Assembly (NCBI RefSeq): GCF_947179165.1
Contig: NC_077245.1
Location: 1,503,001 to 1,567,000, forward strand
Direction: 5' to 3'
From: Solanum dulcamara
Lineage: Eukaryota > Streptophyta > Magnoliopsida > Solanales > Solanaceae
Length of the DNA: 64,000 bases
The notes under the pieces are model-generated. The model saw only the letters and a list, made by a program, of their open reading frames with translations. It made no database searches and was not told the DNA's origin. Positions 12,370-24,200 of the stretch are shown here, piece after piece. Each line of letters opens with the position of its first letter. Position 1 is the stretch's first letter. The translations under genes and the position numbers were made by a program.

Positions 12370-15300
12370 ATGTCGATTAATAAAGCAGTTGATGAAGATT
12401 TGAATCAAAATCATAACAGTAGATTAACTTATGAAGGTTGCAATGTATTGCTTGACATCAATGACGGGGACCGTTTAGTTTTTTCTCGTCTTACTGCTGC
12501 CTCGTAAGTAATTATGACCGATTTTTTAGTTTGCTGCATTTAGTGATAGATAGGAGGTTGTGTAGGTAGTAATGCGCTGTCTTGCTATCCGTCCATAGTT
12601 GTAGTATTGCTCATGTAGTTTTTTTTCGTTCAATTTCTGTTATTATCTGTTGTGTTTTTATACTTTGATTATCGTATTAGTTTGCTTTATTTATGGCTCA
12701 TCATGCTTTCATTTTCATTACTTCTTTTTGGACTGTGTTGGATTGTTTTTCCTTGAGCTGAGGACTACACTGAGTATGTTGTTGTTGCATTTAGTTTTTT
12801 AAAAAGGATTTATATAGCTGGTTCTAACTAATTTGAAATTGAGATATAGTTGATTGATTTTTGTGAATAAAGAGGCAGTTCTTTTTTCTGGGTAATGGTT
12901 TTTTGGATTGATGGAGGAGTTGAAATGCTCATGCAGGACATTGAAAATTGGGAATAAGAAGTGTTCTCTTCAGCCTCTTATAGGGTGTCCATTCGGGTCT
13001 TTGTTTCAAGTGGAATCTGGAAAAGAAGGATCTTTTTTGACTCGTTTTGTTGAGAATGCAGAAGGTATTCTTCTGATTTAGCTTTTTAATCTGCTGTGAG
13101 TTCTGGTATCTCTGTTCTTTAATTTATTATTACTAAGCTTCTTCTACTTGGGGCGGTAGTCATTTCCTGGGAGTACTTAGTTATTGAAGTAGCCAATCAC
13201 TAAAAAGGAAAGCCCAGTGCACTAAGCTACGCGCGCGTCCGAGGAAGGGCCGGATCATAAGAGTCTATCATACGCAGTCTTACCATGCATTTTTGCAAGT
13301 GGCTATTTCCAGAGCTTAAACAGTTAAACCCGTGACCTCTTGGTCACATGGCGAAACCTTACCAATTACGCCAAGACTCCCTTTCAAAGTAGCCAAATAC
13401 TCATTTTTTTTAAAATGGTGGCAGACTAACAATATTATGCGTAATGTAATTATATAATATTACATATAATATGGCTAATTAGTCTATAATGTGTAATGTT
13501 ATATAATTATAATCTCTATCTGAAGGATTCTAATGCTTGGCTTCCTTAGAAAAACACATCTTATCTTTGCTATGTATGGATCATCATCATCTTAGACTCT
13601 TTTAGACTCGGAGGAGCAAGCATGCTTATCACAACTTTTTTACTAAAGATTGAGGAAGATTATATGCAGGACTTATACTGCAGTTGATGATATTTTTACC
13701 TATGCGAATTACTTTCAGGGGTTACATTCTGTGGACCTTCCTGCCATATTGAACATACTCTGTTTTTGAATAGTGTCAAAGAATGAGCTCTTGCTTTCCA
13801 TGAAGCATTCAAAACTTTTTCAGTAAAACCAGTATTAGTCTTCTTTTTAGCTTGTATTTATTCTATATAGTGTATTTCTTGCTTACTCTCCCCAAGCTTT
13901 TGGGAAAAATAACCGGTTGAAGCGGGACAAGAAGTTTAGGATATAGAGGTGGTATATAGTTCTTTGACCAAGCTATAGGCCAAACTAAATATTCTTATGC
14001 ATCTCGTGTTCACAGGGCAGCCTGGTCACAAAGCATCCCGCATTCACGCTAGGTTCGGGGAAGGGCCGCACCCCTAGGACTGTGATGTAGATAGTCTATC
14101 CTTGTACATCTCGTGTTACTTTCTCTAATTGTTCTCTTCTCTTTTTAACGAATCATGTGGAATCGATAGTAACTTTTGTGCATTTTCATTATCAGGTAAC
14201 GACCTTGAAGAAAAAGATGTGGATGGATCTAAAGACAACCGTGCAATTGTTGATAATAATACTGCTCAGAGTCTCACTAGTGAAGATATTGACGAGATGC
14301 GAAGGTGAGAGTTTGTCAGAGGTTCAGGGTTTTATGTGGTATTTTTATTTTATTTTAGTGGGCAGTTTCAAGAAATATGTGAGATACACCGGTGCACAAG
14401 CTTTTGTTTAAAAATTGTTAAAGATGCTCTGTTTTAGATGTATGGCAATAGTAACCGTGTATACTTTTCTTCCCCTCCCTCTGGGCAGGAAGGAGCTTAT
14501 TTAGTGGATATTGATAATTTCTACTTTCAGTTAATTAGAAGGCCTCCAGGTTTGGTAACCACAAACTAGTTTGGAATGGTGGTATGCATCATCTGCTGCC
14601 GTTTCACTCTGTTTGGGCCAATTTCATTGAAATATTAACAGACAAATTAGAGGTTTTCTGAATCTAGAATTTTTTCTAGATCTAGATTATAATTTCTTAT
14701 GATATGTTTGAACAAAATTTTGGTTACAAAAGAGTTCTCTTAAGCAAAAGAAAAAGCTGTAAGATTCTTAGGTCTTCTTTTAGCAGTTTTGAAGAGAAGT
14801 ATTAATCTGACTATGTTGCAGGCAGGGAGCAAAAGGGGATGAAATAGTTGAAGCACTCATTGCAAACAGTGCAACTTTTGAGAAGAAGACATTATTTTCA
14901 CAAGTGAGCTTGGCATTTTTGGTGTTGATTAGTTTTTCTTTGAGAAAATATGCTGACCTATCAGTGTTTGCAGGAGAAGTATAGGGTTAAGAAACAGAAG
15001 AAATATGCACCTCGAGTACTGTTGAGGCGTCCCTTTGCACGAAGGTACACTCCTGCCTTTAAATTTCCTTTTGTTATTCTGGAGATCTCTTTAGACGTAC
15101 TACTTCCCGATTTTTCTTCATCTATAACTTGATCTTTGGAGAAGGGGAGGGGGGAGACAAGATTGGATAATGTTTTTACTGCATGTCTTTTATCATAGCT
15201 TAGGAACTAAACTCTTAAGAATGGTAACGTAATCAAAATTAAACAAGTTACTTTCATATACTGCAAAATGTAGCCCGACCACCCCAAGTGGAAGAAGGCA

Positions 15301-18300
15301 GTATTTCTTAGTTGACAATGATATCCAGGAACTGTCAATTTGTTGAAACTATGATATCCGCTGAAATAGTAAAACATTTTAGGGCTGGTGTGGACTGTGT
15401 TTCACGTTTTATGATTTTTTTTAAAATTCAGATGATGTTTTCGTTTCAAACTTTCAATCAATACATAATGGCAGTTTTGCATTAATTTCTAAGCACTGTT
15501 GTTCTTTAAGTCATATAAAATGATAGTTCTGCATTTAATTTCTGGACTTGAAATCCCCCAAGCGATTAGTGGTAATGTTAGTTATAGAAAGTCGTAATGC
15601 TACATTTGGTTTCTAGTTGCATATCCCCCAGTCTCTGTCTTCCTCGATCTTTTCTTTAATTTCTAACATATATATGTTACATTTTTCAGCATTTGTGAGG
15701 CCTACTTCAAGAAACATCCTGAAAAAATCGGGTAAATATGTTCTTTTCTTGTGTTTGATCAAATATCTTGATCTGTTGTTTTCTGGTTGTGATTATCTTT
15801 TTGATGAGGGAAAGAAGGATAGACTTTGATCACTTATTTAGAATCAGAAAATCTGATTTATTCTCCTTGATGTTATTAGTTGTTGTGGTCCAGGTGCTCA
15901 TTGTAGTCTAATAGCCCTAAGTTTCATATCTTGTTCATCTTGCTTTGCATGATTCTGGGTTTTGGATACACGGGGGTTGATTTTATATTCTTTTGATTCC
16001 ATCAGATTCATGCGAGTGGATGCACTATCTCTACTGCTCTGCTTGGGGAATGTTACTGCAAATGCAGATGTACTTGTAGTGGACATGCTCAGTGGTATTC
16101 TTACTGGTGCAATTGCAGAACGACTAGGAGGTATGCTTATTTGCTCTTCAATGTAGTTACATTAAGAACATCAACGGCTAATTGTGATCATTGCCTTATA
16201 CACATAAAATTTGAGTATGCAACCTATACTATTGGAATTTGTATCATGTCTGTGGATTATTGCTATTGTTACTGATACTGATCATATGGTTGTCAATTTA
16301 TCATGATGTACATGGTGCTGCTGATGCTTCATAGTTGTGAAACCATGTCGAACATGTTATAGACTTATAGTATTGTCAGATTCTATTAATTGCTATTTAG
16401 TTAATGTCTTCATAGTTTTCATGACAATGATATTAGCAGGTACTGGTTATGTGTGCAATACTTATCGTGGGTCGTCACCATATCCTGTCGATATCACAAG
16501 GATGTTTAATTTAAGTGATGAAATCTGTAAAAGGTACACTTCCCTTTGAAACGAAATAGAAAAATAACACAATTAGTACACAAGGGAAAAAATGTATATT
16601 TCAGTGGATAGCTTTTGTCTAAATATGTTTACTGCGTTGGTACTAACTATGATTTTTGCTGTTTGTCCACGGGTCTAGAATTGTGCATGCATCACTAACC
16701 GACCTGAATTCATTTGAAACTGGGGCTTCAGTGTCTGAGAGTCAGGTAAAATCAAATTGTAATATCAAAAGTTGATCCTTTTTTGGTGTAAATTGTTCTG
16801 TAATGCACGCGTGGATGTCTTTTAAACTTCTCTCTAAAACATGTTCCTGCAGGAAGAAACCTTACCCATCACTCATTCTGGCAGTGTAGAAGTTGGTGTG
16901 TCGGCTGAAGACGGTGGCATGGATATAGCACCTGAGGGAGTTCCTTCTCCAATAATCAGGCCTGTTAAATCTCTTAAAGCAGGTCAGAAAGCACCCCTCA
17001 AGTCCATCAAGTTATGGAAAGAAAATGGTTTCTCCAGGTTTGAATATAATCTGGGTTTTATTCTTTTCTCTGACACATTATATTGCTGCCTTCTATCTCA
17101 TTTCCAATTTAATTTTTTTCAGCCTAATAATTGCTGCTCCGGAACTGGACCCATGGGGCATTATTAAAGAAGTGCTTCCTCTTTTATCATTTTCAGCTCC
17201 TTTTGCTGTTTATCACCAGTATGCTCAGGTGTTGTTCTTAGCTTGCCAATCTCATTTAATGTTCTTAGCCTGCCAGGCTGCTCATTTTTTATTTACACAC
17301 AAGCCCTTTTCTTATTTACTTATGTAATAGCCCAACTTCTGCGTTCTTCATATGTGAAGAATAATTTTCCACGAATTAAGTTTAGATAGATATTTTCGAT
17401 AGTAAAACCTTAACTTGTTGGATTTAGGCACCCTGTAGTGATCATGGTAGTAAGTCATCATCCTTTTTTCTGCTCTTTAATGTACAAAAGTAAATAAGTC
17501 AAAGAACTAAAACAGATTTTCAAAAGTATCATTCTCATCTTCCACTTGAGAGATACAAGCGTTCGAGAGGAGATCCTGCAATAGGATCCCGACACTGCTT
17601 ATAGAGTCATGATGTCTTCGTCTACTTTCTATGTTGGTACCCCAATCACAGAAAAGGCTATGAAATTTATTTGCTATTGCATCTTCAATCATAAAAAAAA
17701 CTATCTTGGTAGAATAACTTCATGTAAAATGTTTTCTTTTTTGGATGTTTCTGTTTCAAATAGACATTTTAAGCTTTGATGTAAATTCAAACTATAATTT
17801 TGACTAGAAATTGTAAAAATACTGCTTTCTCACATAAGCTGGCGCGGGTGGTGGGTAGGTGGGTTGGCTTGTGTGTCTTCTATTAAATCAGTAATTGGAG
17901 CCCACTCTTTGTTACATCACCTTTCCTTCTGTTGGAGAAGTAAGATAAAACAGATCCTTTGTTTAATTGCAGCCACTAGCTACGTGTATGCACAACCTAC
18001 AGATTGAGAAAATGGCGATTGGCTTGCAAATTTCTGAACCTTGGCTACGTGAATATCAGGTTTGTTTTAATTAAACCCAAACCACCCCGAAAAAGGGGAT
18101 CTCCCCACGTACATGATTACTTAACTTTATTTTTATTTGCATTCTCCAGCGGGATTCTGTCACGCAGATTATAGAAATTTAATAATAGCTCCATTTGAAG
18201 TTGTTTGACATGCATACACCTTTTTTTTTAACTGACAACTTTTTCTGTACTTGCTATCAGAATTCAGGAATTAAAGTCAGTAGGTTTATAAAATGAGTCT

Positions 18301-18557
18301 ACTACACACACAAAAACATTACATGTTTTGCATGTGTGCTTATGGATCGAACCAAAAACATCGGGTTCAGTTGAACCTACTGAACCCACTCAGATCTGCC
18401 TCTGTTTACTAGCTTGTTAGTTGTGCCTGAATTACTTGTAAACATGCAGGTACTCCCCTCAAGAACCCATCCACATATGCAGATGAGCGCCTTTGGTGGT
18501 TATATACTAAGTGGCACGAAAATTTCTAGCAGTGACCCTGTTACCAGCTCCAACTAG
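12370..18557 (+). CDS. TRM6: tRNA m1A58 methyltransferase subunit TRM6
   Basis: Thirteen exons: 12370-12503, 12937-13064, 14196-14304, 14822-14903, 14974-15044, 15690-15731, 16006-16130, 16440-16533, 16679-16745, 16853-17037, 17123-17228, 17973-18059 and 18450-18557, giving 445 residues, near the plant family length. TRM6 (Gcd10) is the RNA-binding, non-catalytic partner of TRM61; together they methylate A58 in the T-loop of tRNAs, including initiator tRNA-Met, in the nucleus. Diagnostic stretches are 'CNVLLDINDGDRLVFSRL' near the N-terminus, 'KYRVKKQKKYAPRVLLRRP' with 'ICEAYFKKHPEKIGFMRVD', and the fold segment 'ANADVLVVDMLSGILTGAI'. The C-terminus carries 'LQISEPWLREYQVLPSRTHP' and 'GGYILSGTKI'. 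No SAM-binding catalytic set is expected. All junctions keep phase. A SINE-like repeat lies in intron 2 with a fragment of another. Confidence 0.93.
13195..13390 (-). mobile_element. SINE-like repeat in TRM6 intron 2
   Basis: On the minus strand it begins 'gggagtcttggcgtaattgg', continues with 'gtgaccaagaggtcacggg', and later carries 'gggtctgcgt'-like and 'ggcccttcc' words. A tRNA-like head with these words is typical of dispersed SINEs of Solanaceae. No target duplication was defined. Confidence 0.6.
14009..14105 (+). mobile_element. SINE-like fragment in TRM6 intron 2
   Basis: 'gggcagcctggtcacaaagc', 'ggttcggggaagggccgca' and 'gtgatgtagatagtcta' follow the word order of the body of solanaceous SINEs. 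Both ends are missing or too diverged to place. Confidence 0.5.
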
Positions 18558-18809
18558 GATAAATTTTGTTGGCATCTCTGTCTGCTTGGTTGTACATGTT
18601 GCTTGGCGATGCCATTTTCCTCGTTCGAGAATATTGTCTGTTAGAGTAGATGTAGGATTATCTTGTCTTTTGTCTGGGGCAGAAACAAGGTAACTCGTGT
18701 TGTACTTTTATTCATTGATTGATGTATGCTTGAATAAACAATTCTGTTAATTCAAAAGACTAAAAAGTCCCTTTTCCTCCTATTTTAGGTTATATAAGTA
18801 TTTGAAGAT

Positions 18810-19040
18810 TATGCTAGTGTTTGGTCGTAAATTTTGAAAATTTATCTTCAAATATATGTATGACGATCAGATTATGAAATATTTTCAAAAAACTGGCCCA
18901 GACTAGTTTTGGGGCACTTCTGCTCACAAAACTTTATTTTGTTTCCCAAGTATTTGAAACACTACTTTAAATTTTTAAAATCACTACTTCAAAAGATAAA
19001 GTTTACAAATTTCGAATTCAAACTCTATGGCCAAATAGGA
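18810..19040. repeat. Candidate MITE, 'gtttggcca' type
   Basis: The left edge 'tgtttggtcgtaaatttt' and the right edge 'aaactctatggccaaat' are rough inverted copies, separated by AT-rich sequence with further short complementary words. The style is that of short foldback elements common in Solanaceae. Ends and target duplication are not resolved. Confidence 0.4.
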
Positions 19041-21047
19041 GCTGAGGAGTATGTCAAAGAACTTTTTACCTTATATTGTTGCCCTTCTTTGAACAAACAA
19101 TTGAAGTGTGTTTTGATGAAGAAATATAAAAATATAATATAACATTAACAATTATTCTTCAACTCCAAGCAAATCGGCTAGCGATATGAATCATTATTCT
19201 ATTTATTTCTAGATATTAACAACAAAATAATTTATTTTACCACTAGAAGTTCTCTGCATTTTTTACTAGGGATCAATCCATTATGTAGCTTTTTACAAGT
19301 TCAATCGTATTTTTATATATATATTTTTCACACGAGAGATATTAAAGAATTTTGCACGTGCAAGTTCGTTCATATTAACAATTTAAAAAAGTGAGTTGTC
19401 AATTCATAATGAATCCACGTAATCTCATATGACTTGTTTAAGGATATTAAGGGGTGGAATAAATAAGAATATTTTATTATTTGAGATATTCAATGAAATT
19501 ATTTTATCCATCTTTCGTGTGAAATAACTTATTCCACTGCTTTAATATAAATGATGAAATAAAATAAGTTTGAGATTAAAAAATATTCATTTTTCAAATA
19601 TAAAATAAAATAATTTTATAAAATATTTTTAAAATTATTATTCTTATCTTACTAACCAAACGACCCGGAGCAGCAAGTTAACATGATGACGAGAGATTGT
19701 GCTGAGTGCCGCCTAGATTTTAAATCACGGCTTTTGAAATTCAAAAACCATGGTGTCGGTTCATCAACATGCTTGTAATAATCAAATGTCATATTTGTAT
19801 GATCATAAAAATTTTAAAATTTATAGTATTAAGAAAGAAAGTTCAACTTAAATATTTTTTTAATTTAGAAAAATAGTATTCATTTAAAACAGATATGTCG
19901 TTCTCTTTGAAATAGAACAATTAATTAGGAAATGAAAACTTCCGATGGATTGTGTGAAAATTTCCATGAATACTTACCGACTGACTTAAATCTAGGAATT
20001 GTTACGCCTCAAGCAAGTTGAATAAAGATTACAACAACAAAAAAAAAAATCAGAATTTTGAGTTTTTTTCAAATAAATTTTAGCCCGTATGATCATTGAT
20101 TATTATACACTCCACATTGATTAAACTTATTATTACATTCTATACTTTTTATATGCTCCCTCCGATTTATTTTACTTGTTATGTTTTGCCTCTTGTACTT
20201 CTTTTAAAAAATATCACTAACTAAAAGAATAATTTGACTAAATCACTAAAAATTAATTTTTTTATCTCACTTTAATACCCCTTTTTCACCACGTTGATTT
20301 CTCTCCACATTTATTAGCGTAAGAATAAAAGTGTAAAACGTAATTACTTCATTCACTTTTACTTGTCATGTTTTGTTTTCGATAGTTAAACTGCAGGAAT
20401 TTTGGCGAACATTTTTAAGATGTATTTGGCATCATATTAATATGTCAATGGACTTTCAACTCCTCTATAACTACCTTGCCGCTAACATGATCACGAACGA
20501 AGACAGAGAATTGCGTAGTGTGAAATTTAACAATCTTAAAGCAACTTTAAAGTAAAAATGTCGCCTAACTACATGAAAAATGCAAGAAACTTTGAAATAG
20601 ACATACGTAGATAACATTTTCCATCTTTTCCGATTTCGATAGGCATCCCGTCTTCACCCCATGATATTTGAGAGGACTTATTTGATTCCTAATCTTTCTT
20701 TCTTTCGCAAGTGACTTGAAAGCCATGTAGACGCTTTCAGAAGGTGTCAATTAACTTTTCTTTGCGACTTATAATATTTTTTATATGTTTTTTAAATATG
20801 TGAATTAATCTAATTCAATACAACTTTAAAAATTAATAAAATTAACTATGATAAAGTAAACGTAAACATAGTAATTCTATCTTTGATTTCTAAAATGTCA
20901 AGTAAATTGAACCAATAATTATGAGAAGTAAAATTAACAAGCCAGGAGGAAAAATAGAGTAAGCTAAAAATGCTAAGATCCTTGAAATGTAGCTTTGTTT
21001 ATTATTGTCATCTTCACCCAGTCAGTATCAAAGTTTACAGAGAGGTA

Positions 21048-21071
21048 TGGGCCCGTTTAGTAGCCTGGGCC
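21048..21071 (+). promoter_or_regulatory. Two site II (TGGGCC) elements, E2F promoter
   Basis: TGGGCC occurs at 21048-21053 and 21066-21071, 13 bp apart. TGGGCY 'site II' motifs are bound by TCP factors in promoters of plant proliferation genes such as PCNA. The context, about 170 bp upstream of the E2F start codon, fits such a role, but binding is inferred. Confidence 0.5.
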
Positions 21072-21160
21072 ACGTAAATTTCCGAAAACATTGATAAAAG
21101 GTAGGCGCGGAAGCGGGCCCTCGCTTATTCGAATCGAAACTCAGTGTTTACCACCTATTC

Positions 21161-21168
21161 ATTCCCGC
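21161..21168 (+). promoter_or_regulatory. E2F-type site upstream of E2F gene
   Basis: ATTCCCGC fits the plant E2F consensus WTTSSCSS exactly and lies 59 bp before the start codon. A near-consensus site, 'ggcgcggaa', is at about 21105-21113. This would permit autoregulation or control by other E2F proteins. Confidence 0.5.
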
Positions 21169-21226
21169 TGTTTTGAAGCCCTCTTTTATTTTTTCCGCCA
21201 TTGATAGTTTTTGTTGCTGCTCAATT

Positions 21227-24200
21227 ATGTCTACTACTGCCGGTGAAAACGTCGATCTCAATTTATCACTAGCAACACCACTTCTTCTAAGATCATCGCC
21301 TTCTCCTTCCGCCATTGCTGTAACAGCCAACTCACCTTGCCGGAGCCATCACCGTTTCCTCCCGAATATTTGCTCGGAGTCAATCGCCGTCTCCGGAAAT
21401 CCTCGTGCATCTCCTACATTCGTTTTTGCTCCGGTGAGTTCGATTGTGTTTTCATCGCTTTTGCTACTGTTTTAAAATTTCGTGATTTCCGTACCGTTTT
21501 GTACTGTTGTGCGCATCGCAGTTTTTTTATTGAGAATCTTTTATCTCGATCAACACAGATATAGAGTAACTCAGACAATCTAAGTTTAGATATATGAATG
21601 TAAGACTTTCTCCTTTGATTTTGTTACTTTATCTCCCAATGCTTGCACTTCATCGATCTTCTACATTCCTTTTTGCTCCGATGAGTAGTATTGTGTATCT
21701 GTTATCTCGATCAACACAGATATGGATTAACTCTGTCAATCCAACATTAGATATATGAGAAAAATGCTTTTACCTGATCTCCGTACTGTTGTCTCGATCA
21801 ACACAGATACGGAGTAGCTATGTCAATCCAGTTTTATTCATGATGAGAAAAAAGCTTTCTCCTTTTTTTTAATTTTATCTCCCAATGCTTGCACTTAATT
21901 GACTCTTGTACGTTCCCTTTTGCTTGGGTGAGTAGCATTGTGTTTTCATAGCTTTTTCTCCTATTTTGAAATTACCTGATTTTCATACTGGTTTGCGCGG
22001 TTGTGCATATCTCAATTATTTTATTGGGAATCTGTTATCTCGATCAACATACATACAAAGTAACCCTGACAATCAAGCTTAGAAAGATGAAAAGAAAATT
22101 TCTCCTTTTGTTTTTCTTATTTACATGATTGCCTTTTTCTGCATTCATCTTTGCTCCGGCGAGTAGTATTGTGTTGTGCATTTGTTAGCTTGATCAACAC
22201 AGATACATAGTAACTCTGTCAATCCAAGTATAGAAATATGAGAAAAAGGCTTTCTCCTTTTTTTTTAAAAAAACAAACTTTATCTCCCAATGCTTGCACT
22301 TAATTGCCTATTCTACCTATTTCCGTAAAAGTTAGCTCAAAAGGAGGAGGATTTCCCAAGCCTTATAAGGAGTTCAGGAATCTCATCTTTCACCGATGTG
22401 GTACACTAAGGCTTTCTCCTTCTTCTTTGTTAACTTGATCTCCCAATGCTTGCACTTAATTACCTATTCTACATTCCTTTTTTCTCCAATGATTAGTATT
22501 GCGTTTTCACCGCCTTTTCTCCTATTTTAAAATTAAGTGATTTCCGTAAAAGTCAGCTCAAAGGAAGGAGAATTCTCCAAGCCTTATAAGGAGTTCAGGA
22601 ATCTCATCTTTCACCGATGTGGTACACTGAGGCTTTCTCCTTCTTTTTTTTAAATTTTTTTATCTCCCAGTGCTTTCACTTAATTGCCTATTCTGCCTTC
22701 CTTTTTTCTCCAGTGAGTAGTGTTGTATTTTCATTGCCTTTTCTCCTATTTCTAAATTAAGTGATTTAAATAAAAGCTAGCTCGAAGGAAGGAGGATTCT
22801 CCAAGCCTTACAAGGAGTTCAGGAATCTCATCCTTCACCGATGTGGTACACTGAGGCTTTTCCCTTCTTTTTTTAACTTTATCTCCCAATGCTTGTACTT
22901 AATTGCCTATTCTAGTTCACGAATCTCATCCTTCATCGATGTGGTACACTGACACTCTCTCCTTTTCTTTTCTTTTTAAAACTTTATCTCTCAATGCTTG
23001 CACTTAATTACCTATTCTACCTTCCTTTTTTTCTCTGGTGAGTAGTAGTGTGTTTTCATCGCCTTTTCTCCTATTTTTAAATTACGGGATTTCTGTAAAA
23101 TCTAGCTCAAAGGGAGGAGGATTGTCCAAGCCTTATAAGGAGTTCAGGGATCTCATCCCTCACTGATGTGGTACATTTCTCTTCAACAGTTATCTTGATC
23201 AACATAAATATAGTAACTCTATCAATCCAAGCTAGAAAGATGAGAAGAAGGCTTCCCCTTTTGTTTTGTACTTATCTTCCTATGTTTGCACTTAATTGCC
23301 TATTCTACATTCATTTTTGCTCCGGTGAGTAGTATTGTGTTCTCTGTGCTTTCTCCTACTTTTAAATTACGTGATTTCTGTACTGTTTTATACCATTGTG
23401 CGCATCAGTTAATTTGTTGTGTATCTGTTATCTTGATTGATACAGATACATAGTAACTATATCAATCCAAGTTTAGTGATATGAGAAAAAAGCTTTCTCC
23501 TTCTTTTTTTTTAATGCTTTATCTCCCAGTGCTTGCACTTAATTGCCTCTTCCACATTCCTTTTTGCTCTGGTGAGTAGTATTATGTTTTCATTGCGTTT
23601 TCTCGTATTTTTAAATTATGTGATTTTCATACTGTTTTGAACTGTAGTATGCATCGGGATCAACATAGATAAAAAGTAACTCTATTAATCCAAACTTAGA
23701 AATATGAGATGAAGGATTTCTCTCTTCTTTTTTTACTTTATATCCCTATGCTTACATTTAATTGCCCTTTCTACGTTCGTTTTTGCTCCGGTGACTAGTA
23801 TTGTGTTTTGTTATCTCGATCAACACATAGATGGGGTAACTCTGTCACTCCGAGTATTGATATATGAGAAAAAAGACTTTCTCCATTTTTTACTTAATCT
23901 CCAAAATGTTTGGACTTAATTGCCTATTCTACATTTAGTTTTGCTCCGGTGAGTAGTATTGTGTTTTCATTGCCTTTTTTTTAAAATTAAGTGATTTTTG
24001 TAAAAACTATCTCAAAGAAAGTAGGATTGTCCAAGCCTTGTAAGGAGCCCAGGAATATCATCCCTCACTGATGTGGTACACTCTCTTCAATAGTTATCTC
24101 AATCAACATAAATTTGGAGTAAATTTGTCAATCCAACTTAGAAAGATGAGAAGAAGGCTTCTCCTTTCCTTTTTTACTTATCTTCCTATGCTTACACTTA

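Larger units (their letters stand above)
18558..21226. other. Spacer between TRM6 and E2F
   Basis: The first about 200 bp is the likely TRM6 3' UTR. Two short repeat candidates follow. At about 18810-19040, 'gtttggtcgtaaatttt' is opposed by the complement of 'actctatggccaaat'. At about 19440-19670, an AT-rich stretch ends in 'accaaacgacccg'. The words 'ctccctccgatttatttt' near 20157 resemble a Stowaway end. The last 200 bp before 21227 is GC-richer and is the likely E2F promoter. No gene was seen. Confidence 0.6.

Noticed and set aside
21173..21226. Upstream start for the E2F protein
   Set aside because: The codon at 21173 is TTG, not ATG. 21227 is the first ATG in frame.
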